64,000 nucleotides of DNA from NCBI RefSeq assembly GCF_002343915.1, contig NZ_NETK01000001.1, positions 1,240,001 through 1,304,000 on the forward strand, given 5' to 3'. A program made the translations under genes and the position numbers. Below, piece after piece: positions 57,171-64,000 of this stretch. Each line of letters opens with the position of its first letter. Position 1 is the stretch's first letter. Origin of the DNA: Nannocystis exedens. Its GTDB lineage: Bacteria; Myxococcota_A; Polyangia; Nannocystales; Nannocystaceae. The notes beneath the pieces were generated by a model. The model was not told the DNA's origin. It worked only from the letters and a program-made list of their open reading frames with translations, and searched no databases.

Positions 57171-57309
57171 GGGCCCGACAAGCCTCGCTCCATCGCCGTC
57201 GCGGCGCAAGCTCGCCGGTCGCGCCGGGCATGCGTCCGCGCGCGACCCCGCCACCCGCAGTTGCCCGGCGCGGCAGCTCCGAGGGCGCTGCGGCCGGCGG
57301 CGCGCGCGG

Positions 57310-57348
57310 CGGAATACCGCACATGCCGACGTTCTCGTACCCCGGCGC
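57310..57348 (-). pseudogene. C-terminal fragment of a Cys-rich lipoprotein family gene
   Basis: Minus-strand codons give APGYENVGMCGIP, close to the C-terminus of the lipoprotein at 62175-63137 (PPGFENVGVCGVPQ) and to 49437-50501 (TGLEDLGVCVLPL). In-frame TGA and TAA lie a few codons upstream, and the reading runs on without the expected stop, so only a scrap of a third paralogue remains. Confidence 0.45.
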
Positions 57349-57511
57349 TGCCGTACCCATCTCTTATCACTCTTGGGCCTCCAGCGCAGACGACGCTCCG
57401 CGCCGCGAATCCTGCCGGGGTCGTCCTCCCGCGGCGTGGGCCGGAGATCGATCCGGCCGACCACGTCCCGCGCGGCGCGGGACGTGTCGCCCCGTCCATG
57501 TCTCTTCGGTC

Positions 57512-57527
57512 ATGCCCGATCGGGCAT
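57512..57527. repeat. ATGCCCGATCGGGCAT palindrome with flanking CATGTC units
   Basis: Perfect 16-bp palindrome, preceded by GTCCATGTCTCTTCGGTC (57494-57511). Same family as the GCATGCCC/GGGCATGC copies at 2811-2830. Confidence 0.65.
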
Positions 57528-58009
57528 CTCCACCGCCGCGCAGCGTCAGTGACCACTCCCGAGTCCGTCGGCACACCGCCGTCGAGCTCGATGATCCGTC
57601 GAGCAACTGCCGAGGACTGCCCAGCAATGCGGCGGCGCCGACAAGGAGCCGGCGCGGTAGCGAGGCCGATCGGCACCTCGCCGATCGCACGCCCCAAGGG
57701 TGAGGGAGCAGAGCGAGGCGACGACACGACGGGCTCGATCGCATCGCCCGGGGCGCGCGGCCGGCGATGAACCTCGTGAGCTCCGGACGCCCTCTGCAGC
57801 CCCTTTCACGGTGCGCGTGTACACGGACCCGCGAAGCTCCGCGAGGGCCTGAATACCACTCCCCAGCGGTCGAGCCGCGCCCACCCGATGAGCGCGGGTG
57901 GTGTGATGATTTGTCCGCGCGCGACCCGCATGAATGCCAAGCGGCGAGGCTCGTGCGGCGGGAAACTCGTACCCACCTGGCGCCCGCTCCCGCGGGTCGC
58001 CGTGCGCGC

Positions 58010-58540
<531 letters not shown>

Positions 58541-58847
58541 CGCCGACCGTACGCCAGCGACGCGGCCGAACTTACAGGAGCGACACCGACGCCGTCGATC
58601 ATGTCCGTGCTGCGCGGGCCGACCGAGGTCGTCAGGACGCCGAGCAGCACCTCGGTGAATCGCTGGTGCAGCCGCGCGAAGATCCATGAGCGACCTCCGG
58701 ATCGCCTCGGTCCAGCTCGAGCGCTTCAAGCTCGAGTACACCTGCCCGTGTTCCGGCAAGATGGCCTCGCATCGCGGGTGCCGTCCGTCCGCCGGCGATC
58801 CGCGGAGCACCCGGCTCTGCGACCAGGCTGTCCCTTGAACGGTCCGA
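58541..58847. other. 307-bp intergenic region
   Basis: No palindrome-family copy or terminator was recognised. One small open frame (58686-58838 plus) is listed separately. It should contain the promoter of the Pro/Ala-rich lipoprotein gene. Confidence 0.4.
58686..58838 (+). CDS. Possible 50-aa small ORF
   Basis: ATG 58686 to TGA 58836. The first half (SDLRIASVQLERFKLEYTCP, then CSGKM) looks protein-like with a CPC pair; the second half is Arg/Ser/Pro-rich and not convincing. It might be the start of a lost gene. No Shine-Dalgarno. Confidence 0.2.
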   Translation: MSDLRIASVQLERFKLEYTCPCSGKMASHRGCRPSAGDPRSTRLCDQAVP

Positions 58848-59765
58848 CTACGGGTACCGATCGAGCTGCTCGAGCTCCGCGAGCACGTCCCTCCGCAAGC
58901 GATCGGACGCGGCCCGCCAGCGCTCGAGCAGCCCGGCGCGGCCCGGCTCGCGGCGGAGGCGGTGCAGCGCATACGCGAGCGCCCACGTGATGCCCTTGCG
59001 ATCGTCGAAGCACCTCAGCGAACCCGCGAGGCGCTCGATCAGCGCGAGCGCGGCCGGCGGATCGAAGCGCGCGAGCTCGCTGGCCCGGAACGCGGCGGCC
59101 CGGCGATCGCCCCGCGCCAGGTCGTCCGCGAGGGCGCGCTCGACCAGGCCGAGCTTCACCGCGCGAAACTCCGCCTCCGTCACCGCCGGGCTCGTCGCCG
59201 GCGGTCTCGCGGTCAGGGCCGCGAGCCCGCCGTGGTACAGGCGATCGAACTCCTCGGCCGTCAACCAGTCGACGTCGTCGACGAGCAGCAGCGGCGTGTC
59301 GACCAGGCGAGCGTCGGCCTCGGTGACGAGCCGGACCGGGATCGGCGTGGCCGGGCGGCGCAGGCGACCGACGAACGCGTCGTCGTCGAGCGACGCCGCG
59401 AGCCACTCCCAGAACGCCTCCTCGTCGGCGCCCGGGCCGACCGCGAACGCGGCGGGCTGCTCCTCCTCCGCCGTCCACCACAGCTCGAGCGCCCGGCCGT
59501 GAAACGCCAGCAGCTCCGCGTCTTCCGGGGTCGCCTCGTCCAGGTGCAGGCAGAAGTCGCCGAGCGGCGCCGGCGGCCCGGCCTCGCCCGCGCCCGACCA
59601 TGCCCACGCGAGCGCCCCGGCCTTCGCGTCCGCGAGCGCCTCCGCGAACTCGACCGCCGGCTCGGCGAAGTTCGGCGCGGTCGGCCGGACGACGCGGACG
59701 AGCAACGCCGTGCGCGTCGGGGCGGCGGCGGGATAGAAATAAAAGCGCTCGTGGCCGATGCCCAT
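58848..59765 (-). CDS. Uncharacterised soluble protein
   Basis: 305 aa with the start at ATG 59765 (MGIGHERFYFYP); ATG 59939 and 59912 are in frame but add Arg-rich residues that look non-coding. No signal peptide or membrane span. It reads as an acidic alpha/beta protein: TALLVRVVRPTAPNFAEPAV, FCLHLDEATPEDAELLAF, ALELWWTAEEEQPAAFAVG, then a helical C-terminal half (LGLVERALADDLARGDRRAA, ASELARFDPPAALALIERLA, HRLRREPGRAGLLERW) with HEAT-like helix pairs. I do not recognise the family. Confidence 0.55.
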   Translation of the reverse strand: MGIGHERFYFYPAAAPTRTALLVRVVRPTAPNFAEPAVEFAEALADAKAGALAWAWSGAGEAGPPAPLGDFCLHLDEATPEDAELLAFHGRALELWWTAEEEQPAAFAVGPGADEEAFWEWLAASLDDDAFVGRLRRPATPIPVRLVTEADARLVDTPLLLVDDVDWLTAEEFDRLYHGGLAALTARPPATSPAVTEAEFRAVKLGLVERALADDLARGDRRAAAFRASELARFDPPAALALIERLAGSLRCFDDRKGITWALAYALHRLRREPGRAGLLERWRAASDRLRRDVLAELEQLDRYP

Positions 59766-60021
59766 GCACGACGGTGCCACGACCGCGCCGGCCCTGACAA
59801 GCGCGAGCACGATGGCGCGCGAGCATCCCACCCCCCGCCTCTGCGACTCGAACGCAAGACGGTCGAGCCGTCGCGCGACAGCCGGTCCGCGAGAACCTCC
59901 GTCCCAGCCCATCCGCGCCGCCTCTCGGGCGACGGCCAAGAATGCAGGTCCACCCGCCTGTCCAGCGCCCCCGAGGATTCGTCGAAGCCGGTCGCGTGGG
60001 ACTTGCCGAAGCTCGACGCTT
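59766..60021. other. 256-bp stretch without gene
   Basis: Between the uncharacterised gene and the OmpA remnant, both on the minus strand. A CCTGTCCAGCGCCCCCGAGGA at 59957-59977 is a weak repeat-family resemblance. Nothing else seen. Confidence 0.4.
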
Positions 60022-60263
60022 TCATCTGCGAGACAGGCAATCCAGACGATTGAAGCACTCTTGCACCGCCCGCGCGCGCCTCAGGCCGAGCGCGAGGTTG
60101 TATTCGGCCGACCCGCGCGGATCGGTATTTCCCTCGATCTGGAGCTGGAAGTGCGGCTGATTCTGCAGCTGATCGGAGAATCGCTGCAGCTGATCCCGGA
60201 TTCGTCGGTCACCGCGTCGCTGTCGAAGTCGAAGTCGATGCTCGGAGGAGAGGTCGTGTTCAT
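60022..60263 (-). pseudogene. OmpA-like domain remnant with frameshift and lost C-terminus
   Basis: In one frame, from ATG 60263: MNTTSPPSIDFDFDSDAVTD, the first strand of an OmpA C-terminal domain. In the next frame: IRDQLQRFSDQLQNQPHFQL, QIEGNTDPRGSAEYNLALGL and RRARAVQECFNRL, the classic peptidoglycan-binding block (G-T-D-x-R-G-x-x-E-Y-N). A one-base shift near 60200 separates the two, and the reading then stops at DCLSRR, 20-30 residues short of the family's end (the GEERP-type motif is missing). It is therefore a decayed gene end rather than a functional protein. Sequence error could explain the shift but not the lost tail. Confidence 0.65.
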
Positions 60264-60428
60264 TGTTCCATCCTGCACCGATCGTCGAGCCGAATTGACC
60301 GGCGTTCTCCCTGAACAGCACCCGCGGGCGCCCAGGGGCGCCCACGAGCGCCCATTGCACGACCTGCGAGATGCGACAGACGGATGGTCGCCACCGGCGT
60401 ATACGTCCGACATCAGGAGCGCGACGCG

Positions 60429-60674
60429 ATGATCGATGTAGTCATGCCCCAACTGGGCGAAGATATTGCCGAGGCAACAGTCTCGCAGTGGCTTGTGCGT
60501 GTAGGGGACGCCGTGGTCAAGGACCAGCCGCTCTTGGAGGTCGAGACGTCGAAGGCCGACGTCGAGATCCCCTCACCGACGAATGGCGTCGTCGAAGCCA
60601 TCGTCGCAGCGGTCGGGGCGACAGTCGCCAAGGGGGACTTGCTCTGCCGGATCGACGAGACCCGCACGGGCTGA
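60429..60674 (+). CDS. Free-standing lipoyl/biotinyl-domain protein
   Basis: 81 aa from ATG 60429 (AGGAG about 10 nt upstream). The whole protein is one lipoyl domain: MPQLGEDIAEATVSQWLVRV, GDAVVKDQPLLEVETSKADV with the lipoyl Lys in ETSKADVEIPSP, then TNGVVEAIVAAVGATVAKGD and LLCRIDE. The sequence is that of E2 dihydrolipoamide acyltransferase N-termini, but no linker, E1/E3-binding or catalytic domain follows; after DETRTG comes TGA. It could be a solo swinging-arm carrier or a truncated E2. The surroundings (OmpA remnant to the left, non-coding to the right) favour truncation, though the frame itself is intact. Confidence 0.75.
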   Translation: MIDVVMPQLGEDIAEATVSQWLVRVGDAVVKDQPLLEVETSKADVEIPSPTNGVVEAIVAAVGATVAKGDLLCRIDETRTG

Positions 60675-60977
60675 GGCCGCCTTCCTCCCCCGGCACGGAG
60701 GCTCGCCAGCAGAACCCGGGCCTTCTTGCGTCTCCTGCCCCGGCCACGCGCGCGTGAAGGTGCGAGCGACAGCAGGCGCGCCGATCCTCCTCATGCCCCA
60801 CGGCGCCGCGCCGGCTGGTGTCGTGGCCCGCGTGTCGGACCTGATGATGGCCACGCGTCCCACCGACACGACCCCGTGCTCCAGCGCGTGCGCGTCCGGG
60901 CGGCCGAAGTCGAACGCAGGTCCGAAGCACGTCGTGGCGCAGCCCGGACGCTCGAGGTACGCTCGGCGCATTCGCTT
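60675..60977. other. 303-bp intergenic region
   Basis: Between the lipoyl-domain ORF and the YCF48-like lipoprotein gene. No continuation of an E2 enzyme could be read in any frame. No repeat hairpin or clear promoter. Confidence 0.45.
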
Positions 60978-62012
60978 ATGTCGCCCACGAGACTGACCCT
61001 GCTGCTCTTCGCCGGTACTGTGGGATTCGCGTGTCACGATCCTCCGAATGAACACGAGGAGTTCTGCGCCTCCGACGTCGTCTTCCGGATCCTCTTCGAG
61101 GTCCAGGACTCCGAGGTCGACGCCGATCTGGACGCGGTCGCTCGCTCCGGGCGCACCACCGCCGCCCTGACCGTCGACGGCCGCCTCGCCGTCGCCGACG
61201 CCGACGGCGTGCTCCGCTACATCGACGCCCAGCCCGCGGCGCGCCTGCGCCACCTCGCCATCGCCCCCGCGCCCTGCAAACCCGCGCACGTGTGCGAGAC
61301 CGCGGCGCTCCTCGCCGTGGGCGACGGCGGCGCCGCCTGGCGCTCCGTCGACGGCGGCCGCACCTACGCCGCCCTCGACCTCGGCATCACCGCCGACCTG
61401 CGCCACGTCGAGTTCGTCCTCCCCCTCGTCAGCCCGGAGCCGCAGGTCGGCATCGGCTTCATCGTCGGCGACGGCGTCCTGCTGCGTTCGACGGACGAGG
61501 GCGCGAGCTGGCAACCCGTCGCGCTGGCCGCCGCCGACGCCGGCTCCTTGCACGCCGTCGAGGGGATCGACGATTGGGCGTACGCCGTCGGCGACGCCGG
61601 CCTCGTGCTCGAGAGCCACGACTACGGCGTCACCTGGACCCGCCTCGCGCACCCCTTCACCGACGACCTGCGGCGCGTGCACACCGACCATCACGAGGCC
61701 CTGGCCATCGTCACCGCCGACGGCGCCGTGCTGCTCAAGGACGACGCGGGCGCGCTGGTCCGTCACGAACCGCAGACCCCGCTCGTCGACGTCGTGCCGA
61801 TCCTCGACGAGGGTCTGCTCGCCGCTTACGCCGATGGCCGGCTGGGCCCGTGGCCCGAGTCCTCGGGAGTCGCCGAGGCCATCGAGCTGCCCGCCCTCCC
61901 GCGGGTCCTGTCCCCCGCCAACAGCCTCTTGACCGTCGCCGGCGCCGGCGGCTCGCTCGCGGCGGTATGGACCGAGGACAGGAAGTTCGCCTGCGAGGCC
62001 CAGCCCTACTGA
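60978..62012 (+). CDS. YCF48/BNR-repeat lipoprotein
   Basis: 344 aa from ATG 60978. Lipobox VGFAC (Cys19); no Thr stalk. At least three Asp-box/YCF48-type repeats: VGDGGAAWRSVDGGRTYAAL, IVGDGVLLRSTDEGASWQPV and AVGDAGLVLESHDYGVTWTR, spaced about 50-60 residues, plus weaker ones at both ends (ADADGVLRYIDAQ; IVTADGAVLLKDDAG), giving a probable six- or seven-bladed propeller. In photosynthetic relatives YCF48 assists photosystem assembly; here it is simply a surface or periplasmic beta-propeller. Convergent with the Cys-rich lipoprotein at 62175. Confidence 0.82.
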   Translation: MSPTRLTLLLFAGTVGFACHDPPNEHEEFCASDVVFRILFEVQDSEVDADLDAVARSGRTTAALTVDGRLAVADADGVLRYIDAQPAARLRHLAIAPAPCKPAHVCETAALLAVGDGGAAWRSVDGGRTYAALDLGITADLRHVEFVLPLVSPEPQVGIGFIVGDGVLLRSTDEGASWQPVALAAADAGSLHAVEGIDDWAYAVGDAGLVLESHDYGVTWTRLAHPFTDDLRRVHTDHHEALAIVTADGAVLLKDDAGALVRHEPQTPLVDVVPILDEGLLAAYADGRLGPWPESSGVAEAIELPALPRVLSPANSLLTVAGAGGSLAAVWTEDRKFACEAQPY

Positions 62013-62017
62013 CCGCG

Positions 62018-62042
62018 AGGACATGTCCCGGCGGCCATCTCG
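62018..62042. repeat. AGGACATGTCC repeat between convergent genes
   Basis: AGGACATGTCC-CGGC-GGCCATCTCG: an inner palindrome GGACATGTCC and a worn right arm. Immediately after the stop at 62012, in the convergent gap 62013-62174. Confidence 0.65.
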
Positions 62043-62174
62043 CGCCGACCACCGGGGCCGACCGTCCGGCCGGCGAGTGACGGGCGCTCGCCCGCTGTGC
62101 CGTGGTCGGGAGCCGTACGAAGCCCCGGGATCCAGGGAGTTCCCGGGAGGAACTTCGCGCGCAACCGCCGGCTT

Positions 62175-63137
62175 CTACTGCGGCACGCCGCAGACGCCGA
62201 CGTTCTCGAATCCGGGCGGCGCCTGGCCCTCTTCGTACCAGGCGAGGCATTCCGCGTTCTGCCCGGTGCAGACGCCGGCCTCGGTCGTGTCGCAGAACGC
62301 GACGCAGCAGCCGATCGCCATCGGGTCGCACTCGAGCGAGATCTCCGGGTTGGCGCAGGTGAAGCCCTTGTCGCACGCGTTGATGTACTCGCACGCGTCG
62401 AATTCCTGGCCCTCCTCGCCCGAGGCGTCGAGGACGCACAGGAACGCGTCCGGGTTCTGCGGGTTCGGGATGCACAGGTCGTCGCCCGGGCAGTCCTGCA
62501 GCAGCGGGTCGCAGAACGGCAGGCACAGCGTCAGCACCCCGTCGTTGGAGATCAGGCACGACGTCATCGGCGCGGCGCAGTCGGGCGCGTCGGGCGAGCC
62601 GATGCACAGGGCCACGCACACGCCGACGCCGTCGACGACGTCCCAGCACATGTTGCCCTTGTCGCAGTTGTCGATGCCGCTGACGCCGCTGCCCTCGACC
62701 GTGCACGGGTCACCGACCTGGCCGGCGTTCTCCATCACCGGCGTGCACTTCAGCGACTCCCACGCGTTGTCGCCGTCGCCCGAGTACGGCATGCATTTCT
62801 GTCCTTCGGGACAGTCCTGCGTCCACTGGTCGCACTCCTTGGTGCCGCCGCCGCCGTCGGGCGGCGTGATGAACGACCCCGCGGTGGTGGTGCTCTCGCC
62901 GTCGGTGACGCCGGTGGTCGGCTCGGCCGGCGTCGTCGTCGACGAGGTCGAGGTCGTCTGGTCGGGCCCACCCGTCGACGTATCGCCCTGCGTCCCGCTG
63001 GTGGTGGTCTCGTCTCCGGTGGTGTTCGTGGGATTCGGATTCGTGGCACCGGTCGCCTTGCCGCCGTCGTCGCCGCACGCCGACAGGAACACGCTCACGA
63101 GCGCACACGAGATCAATCTATTGGGTAGTACACGCAT
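62175..63137 (-). CDS. Thr-stalked Cys-rich lipoprotein
   Basis: 320 aa from ATG 63137 (GGAGGGGAAGAG upstream). Lipobox FLSAC (Cys21), a Thr/Ser/Gly/Pro stalk of about 75 residues and a Cys-rich domain (about 100-320): ECDQWTQDCPEGQKCMPYSG, GDPCTVEGSGVSGIDNC, VLTLCLPFCDPLLQDCPGDD, CIPNPQNPDAFLCVLD, CEYINACDKGFTCANPE and CCVAFCDTTEAGVCTGQNAE, ending QAPPGFENVGVCGVPQ. It is a paralogue of 49437-50501 with a different anchor (lipid instead of zinc ribbon/span), and a third scrap of the family lies at 57310-57348. Disulfide-rich surface protein of unknown role. The TTCG repeat at 62799-62814 encodes residues in the first Cys pair region. Confidence 0.8.
   Translation of the reverse strand: MRVLPNRLISCALVSVFLSACGDDGGKATGATNPNPTNTTGDETTTSGTQGDTSTGGPDQTTSTSSTTTPAEPTTGVTDGESTTTAGSFITPPDGGGGTKECDQWTQDCPEGQKCMPYSGDGDNAWESLKCTPVMENAGQVGDPCTVEGSGVSGIDNCDKGNMCWDVVDGVGVCVALCIGSPDAPDCAAPMTSCLISNDGVLTLCLPFCDPLLQDCPGDDLCIPNPQNPDAFLCVLDASGEEGQEFDACEYINACDKGFTCANPEISLECDPMAIGCCVAFCDTTEAGVCTGQNAECLAWYEEGQAPPGFENVGVCGVPQ
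62799..62814. repeat. CTGTCC-TTCG-GGACAG hairpin inside Cys-rich lipoprotein gene
   Basis: Perfect 6-bp arms and a TTCG tetraloop. In frame it encodes DCPEGQK, where the paralogue at 49437-50501 has DCPAGEK, so the codons are part of the conserved protein. Either the element was inherited with the domain or the domain's codons resemble it by chance. Confidence 0.7.
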
Positions 63138-63423
63138 CTCTTCCCCTCCGGGAGGGGCGCCATCGAGCATGCCCCGTCCATCCGCCGAGGATGCCATAAC
63201 CGCCAAAGCCGCTGCAACAGTCGAGTGGTCTTTCTCTCTTCTTCGCGCGCCTCGCTCGTGAAACCTCTGCCCCCTCGCGCCGAACAGCGTCCCGGACCGT
63301 CAGAAGGCCGAAGCGCGGTCGAGTGCGCGGAGGAACGAGGCTGAGAGCGCCCGGGCCATGGCCCCCGTCGCACCGCGGCTGCGAGCGCGGATTGCATCAG
63401 CGCGTGGCCTGTGGGCGCGGCCA

Positions 63424-63792
63424 TCACCGCGACAGTCCGCGAACGGCGAGACCCGCGATCAGCGAAAAGAGGATCCATTGCGGCAACTCGCGCACCCGGG
63501 CTCGCAGGTGGATCGCCAGCGTCAGGTTGAGCAGCGCGAAGGCGACGGCCAGCGCCGCGGCGAGGGTCGCCGCGGACCGATGGGCCTCCGATCGCGCGGC
63601 CGCGCCGAATGCAACGGCCATCGCGACGAGCACGACCGTCACCATGTGCCACGCGTACAACGCGGTGAACCGCGGCACGCGGGCGAGGCCGGAGGCGGCG
63701 ATCGGCCGCGCCACTTCGGGACCACCGACGAAGGCGTGGATCGCCGCGCACCCGAGGGTGGCGAGCGCCGCGCCGAGCAGCCATGCATTCAT
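63424..63792 (-). CDS. Four-span membrane protein
   Basis: 122 aa from ATG 63792; upstream codons look non-coding. Four hydrophobic helices: AWLLGAALATLGCAAIHAFV, AWHMVTVVLVAMAVAFGAAA, SAATLAAALAVAFALLNLTL and WILFSLIAGLAVRGL, with a conserved-looking His (AIHAFVGG) in the first and WHM in the second. Small four-helix inner-membrane proteins of this size are often DUF families of unknown function. Next to the window edge; no operon partner visible. Confidence 0.65.
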   Translation of the reverse strand: MNAWLLGAALATLGCAAIHAFVGGPEVARPIAASGLARVPRFTALYAWHMVTVVLVAMAVAFGAAARSEAHRSAATLAAALAVAFALLNLTLAIHLRARVRELPQWILFSLIAGLAVRGLSR

Positions 63793-64000
63793 GGCGAAAC
63801 GATGGGCCGGACCCGTCGCGTCGCCAGCTTCGCCCCGGCGGCTCGCCGCCGTGATCGGCGTGTTGCTCGGCGAGCGGTGGCCGCCGAGCCGGCGTGACGT
63901 GTCCCATAAGACAGGCGCATCGCCCCTGGATCGCTCGCGTGGCGCCCGTCGCGGCCGCGGGACGAGCGGCAGATCGCCGGGCGGCCGTCGCACGCCCGTC
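63793..64000. other. Right edge, no gene seen
   Basis: Contains a worn repeat-family unit GTGTCCCATAAGACAGG (63899-63915). Open frames here continue beyond the window and cannot be judged. Confidence 0.3.

Larger units (their letters stand above)
57171..58009. other. 839-bp non-coding region with gene scrap and repeats
   Basis: Between two minus-strand genes. Contains the lipoprotein scrap at 57310-57348 and repeat-family units at 57484-57530. Other open frames are Arg-rich shadows. The DAHP synthase-like gene's promoter should be near 57171-57300. Confidence 0.5.

Overview
The window is very GC-rich DNA with strong G/C use at third codon positions. It looks like the chromosome of a predatory or social deltaproteobacterium of the Myxococcota, most plausibly near Nannocystis/Nannocystaceae. 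The grounds are a large set of outer-membrane lipoproteins with Thr/Ser-rich stalks directly after the lipobox, Hanks-type Ser/Thr kinases fused to extracellular domains, MopE-type DDDCDG motifs, choice-of-anchor-like and FG-GAP surface proteins, and a Cys-rich CC..H..PGC module that is common in that group. The assignment is inference from gene style; no rRNA, tRNA, phage, insertion sequence or CRISPR locus was seen.

Layout. 1-6.4 kb: truncated stalked lipoprotein, small CGD-CYDP repeat protein, LolA-like lipoprotein, LytTR regulator/LytS-type kinase pair, M28 peptidase. 6.5-13.5 kb: Ser/Thr kinase with a beta-helix-like ectodomain, an NlpC/P60 peptidase overlapping a short MurE-like ligase, a Cys-rich lipoprotein, a threonine/serine dehydratase. 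13.8-20 kb: zinc-ribbon membrane protein divergent from a TetR regulator with palindromic operators, Pro/Gln-rich membrane protein, methyltransferase, FG-GAP/CARDB lipoprotein. 20.3-24.3 kb: four-gene operon (PQQ-repeat lipoprotein, TPM domain, Tim44-like zinc-ribbon protein, DUF502). 24.3-31 kb: redox/lipoprotein cluster with two PHM-like copper/c-type-heme paralogues and a tetraheme lipoprotein. 31.5-34 kb: rhodanese-cysteine desulfurase-metallo-beta-lactamase fusion. 34-50.5 kb: mostly stalked lipoproteins plus a two-kinase-domain receptor, a ketopantoate-reductase-like enzyme and a frameshifted membrane protein. 50.5-54.3 kb: hairpin-repeat array, radical SAM/SPASM enzyme and two other repeat tracts. 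54.3-64 kb: fused T6SS-sheath-like protein, divergent DAHP-synthase-like enzyme, decayed gene remnants, free-standing lipoyl domain, YCF48-like and Cys-rich lipoproteins.

The most unusual structure is a family of small palindromic repeats not explained by the genes. The hairpins have arms CTGTCC/GGACAG, CATGTCC/GGACATG or GCATGCCC/GGGCATGC, often with 4-nt TTCG, CGAA or GAAA loops. They occur at dozens of places, sit in eight of the ten convergent intergenic gaps, form a 13-unit array at 50.5-51.0 kb, and also lie in frame inside at least ten coding sequences, where they add short peptides; one copy is tandemly duplicated in the NlpC/P60 gene. No repeat-mobilising transposase is present here, so the mechanism is unknown.

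Most starts were chosen by eye from Shine-Dalgarno sequences, signal peptides and overlaps. Functions named from motifs are family-level; nothing was searched against a database.
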